64,000 nt of DNA. Origin: an uncultured Sutterella sp. (GTDB taxonomy: Bacteria > Pseudomonadota > Gammaproteobacteria > Burkholderiales > Burkholderiaceae_F). Within the stretch, counting starts at the first letter, position 1, and every line of letters begins with the position of its first letter. The notes beneath the pieces are model-generated. The model saw only the letters and a list, made by a program, of their open reading frames with translations. It was not told the origin of the DNA and searched no databases. This document shows positions 59,380 to 64,000 of this stretch, piece by piece. Position numbers and translations under genes: made by a program. The DNA lies in NCBI GenBank assembly GCA_905213905.1, contig CAJMKD010000001.1, positions 196,223-260,222 of the forward strand. The letters are read 5' to 3'.

Positions 59380-59943
59380 TCAGATTTTGCCGACGAGATC
59401 AAAAGACGGCGTCAACGTTGCATCGCCCGGACGCCAGCGAGCCGGACAGACCTGGCCGGGATTTTTTTCAACATACTGAGCGGCTTCTACCTTACGAAGC
59501 AGTTCAGCAGCATCGCGACCGATTCCTTCGTCGTGGTGCTCCATGGCAACAATTTTGCCGGCCGGATTGATGATGAATGTGCCGCGCTCTGCAAGGCCCG
59601 CCGATTCGATTAGAACTTCGAAATTTCTGGAAAGAACAAACGCTGGATCGCCAAGCATGGGGAACTGAACTTTGCCGACCGCCTGCGAGCTTTCATGCCA
59701 AGCCTTGTGCGTGAAATGCGTGTCGGTGGAAACGGAATAAATTTCTACTCCCAGCTTCTTGAATTCTTCGTAATGTTCTGCCAGGTCTTCCAGTTCCGTC
59801 GGACAAACGAAGGTGAAATCAGCGGGATAAAAGAAAACAACTGACCAATGACCTTTCAAGTCGGCGTCAGAAACTGTTTTGAACGCGCCGTTATGGTAGG
59901 CGTCGACCGAGAAGGGCTTGATTTCCGTTCTAAGCAGAGACAT
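59380..59943 (-). CDS. ahpC: Alkyl hydroperoxide reductase subunit C (2-Cys peroxiredoxin)
   Basis: A 187-aa peroxiredoxin that reduces H2O2 and organic peroxides. The peroxidatic Cys is in DFTFVCPTELEDLA, the resolving Cys in GQVCPARWRPG. FFYPADFTF and STDTHFTHKAWH are typical. It is close to E. coli AhpC in layout. GGAG lies 7 bp before the ATG. It is recycled by AhpF, encoded downstream. A Fur-like sequence lies 18-32 bp upstream of the ATG. Confidence 0.97.
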   Translation of the reverse strand: MSLLRTEIKPFSVDAYHNGAFKTVSDADLKGHWSVVFFYPADFTFVCPTELEDLAEHYEEFKKLGVEIYSVSTDTHFTHKAWHESSQAVGKVQFPMLGDPAFVLSRNFEVLIESAGLAERGTFIINPAGKIVAMEHHDEGIGRDAAELLRKVEAAQYVEKNPGQVCPARWRPGDATLTPSFDLVGKI

Positions 59944-59960
59944 CGCTGAACTCCTATAAA

Positions 59961-59975
59961 TGATATTGATTCTCG
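59961..59975 (-). promoter_or_regulatory. ahpC: Fur-like 7-1-7 site upstream of ahpC
   Basis: TGATATTGATTCTCG matches the Fur 7-1-7 consensus TGATAATGATTATCA at 12 of 15 positions. It lies 18-32 bp before the ahpC ATG, likely near the transcript start. No OxyR pattern was recognised. Control by iron or a Fur/PerR-type repressor is possible. Confidence 0.35.
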
Positions 59976-60084
59976 TTCCGAATCGATGCTCTTAATTTAG
60001 CATAAAAATATGGGCCTCGTCTCGCCGTTAATTATTTCCTATTGTAACGGGGCATCAAATCCCAGCGCAGAAAGCGAACAGAGG

Positions 60085-60453
60085 TTACCGGAAGCGTTTT
60101 CTGAGCTGTCGGCGAATATTCGGAGCCAGACGTTCGAGCGCATCGAGCGTCGTAAAAATGGATGCGCGGCCTCGTTGCGAAAGTTCTCGAAAACGCAGCA
60201 GAAGCTCATTTTCCTCTTCAACGACTAGATGTCTTTCTGCTGCAATTATGTAGAGGATATCGAAGCCGCAGGCAAAAAGCCTGGGCATGCGGTAGATGCC
60301 TGGGTCCGCGTCTCCAGATTCAAAGCGTGCATAGACATCGATCGGCACGCCGAGAAGTTGAGCAATTTGCTGCGGTGTATATCCCAGGCGCTCGCGCTCC
60401 TCGCGAAGTCGCTGCCCTGTTTCCTGACGTTTTTTGGTGGAAGTGGTAGCCAT
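60085..60453 (-). CDS. XRE-family helix-turn-helix regulator
   Basis: A 122-aa DNA-binding protein. The helix-turn-helix is at about residues 15-50 (GQRLREERERLGYTPQQIAQLLGVPIDVYARFESGDADPG, typical of Cro/CI folds). The C-terminal half (residues 70-122) is helical and charged and may dimerise. The MPRLFACGFDILYI segment is common in phage-like or Bordetella-type regulators. It lies upstream of ahpC on the same strand, with 141 bp between. The target is unknown; its neighbour ahpC is only a guess. Confidence 0.85.
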   Translation of the reverse strand: MATTSTKKRQETGQRLREERERLGYTPQQIAQLLGVPIDVYARFESGDADPGIYRMPRLFACGFDILYIIAAERHLVVEEENELLLRFRELSQRGRASIFTTLDALERLAPNIRRQLRKRFR

Positions 60454-60530
60454 CTGCGGTGCGAAGATCCGGGACTGTAATAGGGAATGCCAGCGCTTCT
60501 CCTGCGCCAGTACGCGCTCAGTATATACGA

Positions 60531-60565
60531 AGGCCGGAGTTCCCCCTGTCGTGGTTCTCCGGCCT
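60531..60565. repeat. Inverted repeat after ychF
   Basis: AGGCCGGAG (60531-60539) and CTCCGGCCT (60557-60565), perfect 9-bp stem, 17-nt loop. It lies 45 bp past the ychF stop on the minus strand without a T-run. It is likely the end of the ychF transcript. Confidence 0.65.
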
Positions 60566-60609
60566 GCGGCGCTGTTGCCTGCGTTTCAATTTCTCGGCAG
60601 CAAGCAGAA

Positions 60610-61704
60610 TCAAACGTTGAAGAGGAAGTTCATAACGTCGCCATCCTGCACAATGTAGTCTTTGCCTTCCGCGCGCATCTTTCCCGCCTCCTGAGCGCCC
60701 TTTTCGCCATGGTGCGAAATGTAGTCGTCAAAGCTGATTGTCTGCGCGCGAATGAAGCCCCGCTCAAAGTCGGTATGAATGACGCCGGCTGCCTGAGGTG
60801 CGGTATCGCCCTTGTGAATTGTCCATGCGCGGACTTCCTTCACGCCTGCCGTGAAATAGGTTTGCAAGCCAAGCAAATCATAGGCGGCACGGATAACTCG
60901 GTCCAGACCGGGTTCATGCATGCCCATGTCTTCCAAGAACATTTGCTTGTCTGCGTCATCGAGATCGGCGATTTCCGCTTCAGTCTTGGCGCAGACTGCC
61001 ACGACCGGCGCATTTTCTGCAGCAGCGTGTGCCCGGACAGCGTCAAGAAGCGGATTGTTTTCAAAGCCATGATCCTCAACGTTAGCGACATACATCGTCG
61101 GCTTCACGGTGAGGAGGAAGAGCTGGCGGATCGTGTCAAGTTCTTCGGCGGAGAGATTCGCAGATCGTACGGATTTGCCTTCGTTGAGGAAAGGTTGAAT
61201 CTTTTCGAGAACAAGGACGAGCTTGAGCGCTTCTTTGTCGCCACCTGATCGCGCTTGCTTTGAATAGCGATTGAGGGCTTTCTCAACGGTAGCGAGGTCG
61301 GCAAGCGCGAGTTCGGTGTTGATGACATTGATGTCGTCGATCGGGTCGACTTTGCCTGCCACGTGGACGATGTTGTCATCATTGAAGCAGCGAACAATAT
61401 GCGCAATTGCATCGCATTCGCGGATATTGGCGAGGAACTGATTGCCAAGACCTTCGCCTTTGCTGGCGCCTGCAACCAGCCCAGCAATGTCGACGAATTC
61501 AACGGCGGCGGGCACGATACGTTCGGGATGAACGATGTCAGCAAGCTGCTGCAGACGGGGATCGGGCACTTCAACAATGCCGACGTTCGGCTCGATCGTG
61601 CAGAACGGATAGTTTTCGGCAGCGATGCCGGCTTTGGTCAGCGCATTGAAGATGGTCGATTTCCCAACATTGGGGAGACCGACGATGCCGCATTTCAAAC
61701 CCAT
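60610..61704 (-). CDS. ychF: Ribosome-associated ATPase YchF (OLA1 family)
   Basis: A 364-aa OBG-family P-loop protein that prefers ATP, binds ribosomes and affects translation and oxidative-stress responses. The N-terminus is KCGIVGLPNVGKSTIFNALT. The segment IVEVPDPRL and the DIAGLVAGASKGEGLGNQFLANI loop are family hallmarks. A helical insert follows, and the C-terminal TGS-type (DUF933) domain has YFTAGVKEVRAWT and HTDFERGFIRA. The usual G4 NKxD is degenerate, which explains the ATP preference. Its proximity to pth matches the common pth-ychF pairing. Confidence 0.96.
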   Translation of the reverse strand: MGLKCGIVGLPNVGKSTIFNALTKAGIAAENYPFCTIEPNVGIVEVPDPRLQQLADIVHPERIVPAAVEFVDIAGLVAGASKGEGLGNQFLANIRECDAIAHIVRCFNDDNIVHVAGKVDPIDDINVINTELALADLATVEKALNRYSKQARSGGDKEALKLVLVLEKIQPFLNEGKSVRSANLSAEELDTIRQLFLLTVKPTMYVANVEDHGFENNPLLDAVRAHAAAENAPVVAVCAKTEAEIADLDDADKQMFLEDMGMHEPGLDRVIRAAYDLLGLQTYFTAGVKEVRAWTIHKGDTAPQAAGVIHTDFERGFIRAQTISFDDYISHHGEKGAQEAGKMRAEGKDYIVQDGDVMNFLFNV

Positions 61705-61775
61705 GGTTTTTCTTCTCTAAATCAATAAGTTACTCGGTCAAGAAAAATTTTGATCTAGACCGAAGGTTGAGTGAT

Positions 61776-62276
61776 CTATTTTACCGAATTGCCCCGAAAT
61801 GCCGCGGCAAGCCCCTCGAGTTCGTCTTCGCAAAAGCAGGAGATGCCTGCTTGGCTCAGTAGAGCGGCGCATACGCCTTTGCCAGGCTTGAGCCGACTAT
61901 GAAAAGTGCCGTCATAAATGAAGCGCACGCCGCAAGAGGGACTCTTTGCCTTGAGGAGTGCGATGCGAATGCCGTTTGCCTGGGCGGCCTTTAGAGCTGA
62001 GTCTGCACCTTGAATAAAGGCAGCTGTGCGATCGACACCTGCTGGATCCCGTACACGAGCTAAACCGCGAAGCACGTCTGAGCCGTCGCAACCAGGTTCG
62101 ATTTCACACGGGAGCCGAGGGCTTGACAGGCCGCCGTCTGTTTCCGGACAAATGTCAACAAGGTCAGACCTCAATATGCCCATGCGTTCGAGTGCATCAG
62201 CAATGGAGGGCTTTGCCGATGCGTCGTAGCGGCAAGGAACGCCAAGAAGACAGCGACTGATGAGAATCCGAGGCAT
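61776..62276 (-). CDS. DUF523 family protein (YbbK-like)
   Basis: A 166-aa protein of the DUF523 family. Conserved elements are ISRCLLGVPCRYD at the start, CPETDGGLSSPRLPCEI, and ALLKAKSPSCGVRFIYDG. The spaced cysteines (about C9, C15, C43, C57 and C114) may bind a cluster or metal. Function is unknown in the family. It lies between pth and ychF on the same strand, only 6 bp from the pth stop. Confidence 0.88.
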   Translation of the reverse strand: MPRILISRCLLGVPCRYDASAKPSIADALERMGILRSDLVDICPETDGGLSSPRLPCEIEPGCDGSDVLRGLARVRDPAGVDRTAAFIQGADSALKAAQANGIRIALLKAKSPSCGVRFIYDGTFHSRLKPGKGVCAALLSQAGISCFCEDELEGLAAAFRGNSVK

Positions 62277-62282
62277 GCTGGC

Positions 62283-62966
62283 TCAATTCGATGCAGTTGC
62301 ATCGACGGATTCAAGCGAGTTGTTGGTTCGCTTATTCTCTTCCGCTTTCGTCGTTTTTTTGGACGTTGCAAACTTCGCAAGCGTTCGAACGGCCCGCTGC
62401 ATATCGCCATCGGCAAAAAGGTCTGTCACTTTCAGGGCTTCGTCAATACAGCAGCGAATAGCTGCTTCATGTTCTGCACATGGCGCAGAGAGCACGAAGT
62501 CGTAAACCTGCTGTGCAAGGCCGAGCGTGCGCGGGTGTCCAGTTCCAAGGCGAAGACGCCAAAAGTCAGGCGTACCGAGCTGCGAGGCGATGTCCTTTAG
62601 GCCGTTGTGTCCGGCATTGCCGCCGCCGTACTTGAGCTTCATGCAGCCCGGCGGCAAGTCGAGCTCATCGTGAACGACGAGAATTTCGTCGGGCAGGATT
62701 TTGTAATAAAGCGCAAGTGCTGCTACTGCTTGACCGGAAGCATTCATGAAGGTTGTTGGCTTTAACAACCAAATATCGTGTCCAGCCAGTCTTACTCGGC
62801 AAACTTCTCCCTTGAACTTGCTTTCTTCCCTGAAAAAGGCGTTTTCGCGGCGTGCAAGGGCGTCAAGAAACCAGAAGCCTGCGTTGTGACGGGTTCTGGC
62901 GTATTCGGAGCCGGGATTGCCAAGGCCCACGATAAGGCGAATGCATTTGGTTGCGGCGTCGGTCAT
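62283..62966 (-). CDS. pth: Peptidyl-tRNA hydrolase
   Basis: Recycles peptidyl-tRNA released from stalled ribosomes. The catalytic residues are in IVGLGNPGSEYARTRHNAGFW (Asn and His) and VVHDELDLPPG (Asp). KPTTFMNASG and GGGNAGHNGLKDI are also present. I take the ATG at 62966 (TDAATKC), with AAGGA 7-8 bp upstream; the ATG two codons earlier is too close to that Shine-Dalgarno sequence. At 227 aa it is about 30 residues longer than usual because of a Lys/Glu/Asn/Ser-rich C-terminal tail (SKKTTKAEENKRTNN). It lies 43 bp after the helicase gene. Confidence 0.95.
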   Translation of the reverse strand: MTDAATKCIRLIVGLGNPGSEYARTRHNAGFWFLDALARRENAFFREESKFKGEVCRVRLAGHDIWLLKPTTFMNASGQAVAALALYYKILPDEILVVHDELDLPPGCMKLKYGGGNAGHNGLKDIASQLGTPDFWRLRLGTGHPRTLGLAQQVYDFVLSAPCAEHEAAIRCCIDEALKVTDLFADGDMQRAVRTLAKFATSKKTTKAEENKRTNNSLESVDATASN

Positions 62967-63009
62967 AGCCATTTCCTTGTTATCTGTGCATATTGAACAT
63001 TCGATGCCA

Positions 63010-64000
63010 TTAGCGGCGCGGTCCACGACGCTCTGCGCGGGGTCGGCGATCGGTCTGTTCATGTCGGTCGAAACGGTCGAATCGGTCATTTTTCTCAACA
63101 TGGTCGATTCGGCGGTCTTTTCCTGCGTATTCGTAATCGCGGGAGCGATTTTCTTCTCGTCGAGGCGTACGGGTGCCGTCGAGTTTTACGGTCACGGTGC
63201 GGCCTTTGAAGCGAGCGCCTTGAAGCGAGGCGACGACGGTTTCTGCCAGATCACCCTCTACTTCAGCAATGCTGAAGCGGTCGGAGATGTCAATGGCACC
63301 AATGGCCTTCGAGGAAATGCCTGCTTCGTTGGCAATCGCGCCGACGATGTCGCCAGGGCGAATGCCAGCAAATCGACCGATCCCGATGAAAATGCGCGTC
63401 ATCCCGTGTTCGGGCGTTTCTCGACGGTCGCGTTTCATTCTGTCGACTTTATTTGCACGCTCAGGGCGTTCGCGGCGTCGATCGGCAAAAGCAGGGATTT
63501 CTGCATCATCGTCTTCACCGCCATCGTTTTCCTGTGCCAGCTTGAGTGCAGCAGCGGCCACGTCAAACGGATCATGCTCTTCACAAAGTGATTCGACTAC
63601 AACACGGAAACGCTCAAGTGCATTGCGGTCTTCACCTTCGAGGATTTCTTCCAAGGCCCCCCTCAGAAGTTCCAGTCGTTTTGCGCGGACATCAGTGGCT
63701 GAAGGCACGGAGCGGATTTCAATCTTTGCCTTCGTGATCTTTTCAAGCATACGCAGATGACGATGTTCGCGCGGCTCGAGAATAGTGATTGCTGTGCCGC
63801 TTCTGCCAGCGCGTCCCGTGCGTCCGATGCGGTGAACGTAAGTTTCATAAGAGGCGGGGATGCCGAAATTAATCACGTGCGTAAGATTTTCAAGATCAAT
63901 CCCGCGTGCGGCAACGTCCGTGGCAACAATCGCATCAACTTGTCCAGAACGCGCTCTTCGCATGACGCGGTCTCTCGTCGGCTGGTCAAGGCCACCGTGA
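63010..64000 (-). CDS. DEAD-box RNA helicase, N-terminal part outside window
   Basis: The C-terminal 330 residues of a DEAD-box RNA helicase (DeaD/CsdA-like). The frame is open to the window edge; the ATG at 63963 is internal, since the codons before it (HGGLDQPTRDRV) belong to the helicase core. Motif V is VATDVAARGID and motif VI is HRIGRTGRAGR. A DbpA-type RNA-binding domain follows (RIFIGIGRFAGIRPGDIVGAI...DISDRFSIAEV). The tail (about 60 residues) is rich in Arg, Asp and Glu with DRFDRFDRHEQTDRR-like repeats and is probably disordered and RNA-binding. Likely roles are ribosome assembly and cold adaptation. Confidence 0.92.
   Translation of the reverse strand, partial: HGGLDQPTRDRVMRRARSGQVDAIVATDVAARGIDLENLTHVINFGIPASYETYVHRIGRTGRAGRSGTAITILEPREHRHLRMLEKITKAKIEIRSVPSATDVRAKRLELLRGALEEILEGEDRNALERFRVVVESLCEEHDPFDVAAAALKLAQENDGGEDDDAEIPAFADRRRERPERANKVDRMKRDRRETPEHGMTRIFIGIGRFAGIRPGDIVGAIANEAGISSKAIGAIDISDRFSIAEVEGDLAETVVASLQGARFKGRTVTVKLDGTRTPRREENRSRDYEYAGKDRRIDHVEKNDRFDRFDRHEQTDRRPRAERRGPRR

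Noticed and set aside
1..64000. tRNA, rRNA, CRISPR or transposon sequences
   Set aside because: I looked in the gaps for tRNA T-loop-like sequences, regular repeats and transposase motifs and found none.

Overview
This 64 kb window is chromosomal DNA of a Gram-negative bacterium, densely packed with core genes. I see no rRNA or tRNA gene, CRISPR array, insertion sequence or prophage. Gene order (metK followed by two LpxL-like acyltransferases and dapF; envC-ctpA-ThiF/MoeB divergent from rhodanese-secB; ftsY/ftsEX/rpoH), a DksA with one zinc-finger Cys, and SAM-II plus SAH riboswitches all fit Betaproteobacteria, order Burkholderiales. The [FeFe]-hydrogenase and moderate GC suggest a gut anaerobe of the Sutterellaceae type. 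That placement is inference from gene content and memory, not from a search.

Layout. 1-3.8 kb: amino-acid ABC transporter (aapJ partial, aapQ, aapM) and a DUF1857-like gene. 4-9.5 kb: tex, pyrimidine permease, prfC. 9.6-14.5 kb: minus-strand [FeFe]-hydrogenase cluster, read hydA, hydB (Tat signal), cytochrome b, terminator, hydF, hydE. It is preceded by a 502-bp non-coding region with an FNR-like box and a folded leader. 15-22.3 kb: HemN/HutW-like radical SAM protein, acyl-CoA synthetase, uup, LpoA-like protein. 22.4-24.6 kb: rsmI and ppk2. 24.7 kb: two perfect parS sites. 24.8-31.3 kb: CBS protein, ttcA, folB, DUF2905, cca, slt, 5-formyl-THF cyclo-ligase. 31.4-35.9 kb: methyl-cycle block (SAM-II riboswitch-metK, trpS, SAH riboswitch-ahcY). 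36-42.5 kb: two lipid A-type acyltransferases, dapF, rlmI, CobW GTPase, dksA, HAD phosphatase. 42.5-47.4 kb: ThiF/MoeB, ctpA, envC, rhodanese, secB. 47.6-54.1 kb: NarL-type regulator, then ftsY-ppx-ftsE-ftsX-rpoH-trmL on the minus strand. 54.1-64 kb: rsmD, coaD, AsmA-like, ahpF, ahpC, XRE regulator, ychF, DUF523, pth and a DEAD-box helicase cut by the window end.

How the parts work together. HydA and HydB with the four-helix cytochrome b look like an exported hydrogenase wired to the quinone pool, matured by HydE/HydF; hydG is not in the window. MetK makes SAM and AhcY removes SAH, and each gene carries a riboswitch for its own substrate or product. EnvC, FtsEX, Slt, CtpA and the LpoA-like protein belong to cell-wall remodelling and division. 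AhpC/AhpF remove peroxides.

Best points for follow-up: (1) the SAH riboswitch, whose pseudoknot strand is also perfectly complementary, over 9 nt, to the ahcY start codon region; (2) the parS pair; (3) the cytochrome-linked [FeFe]-hydrogenase with substitutions in HydA and HydF and a long structured leader.
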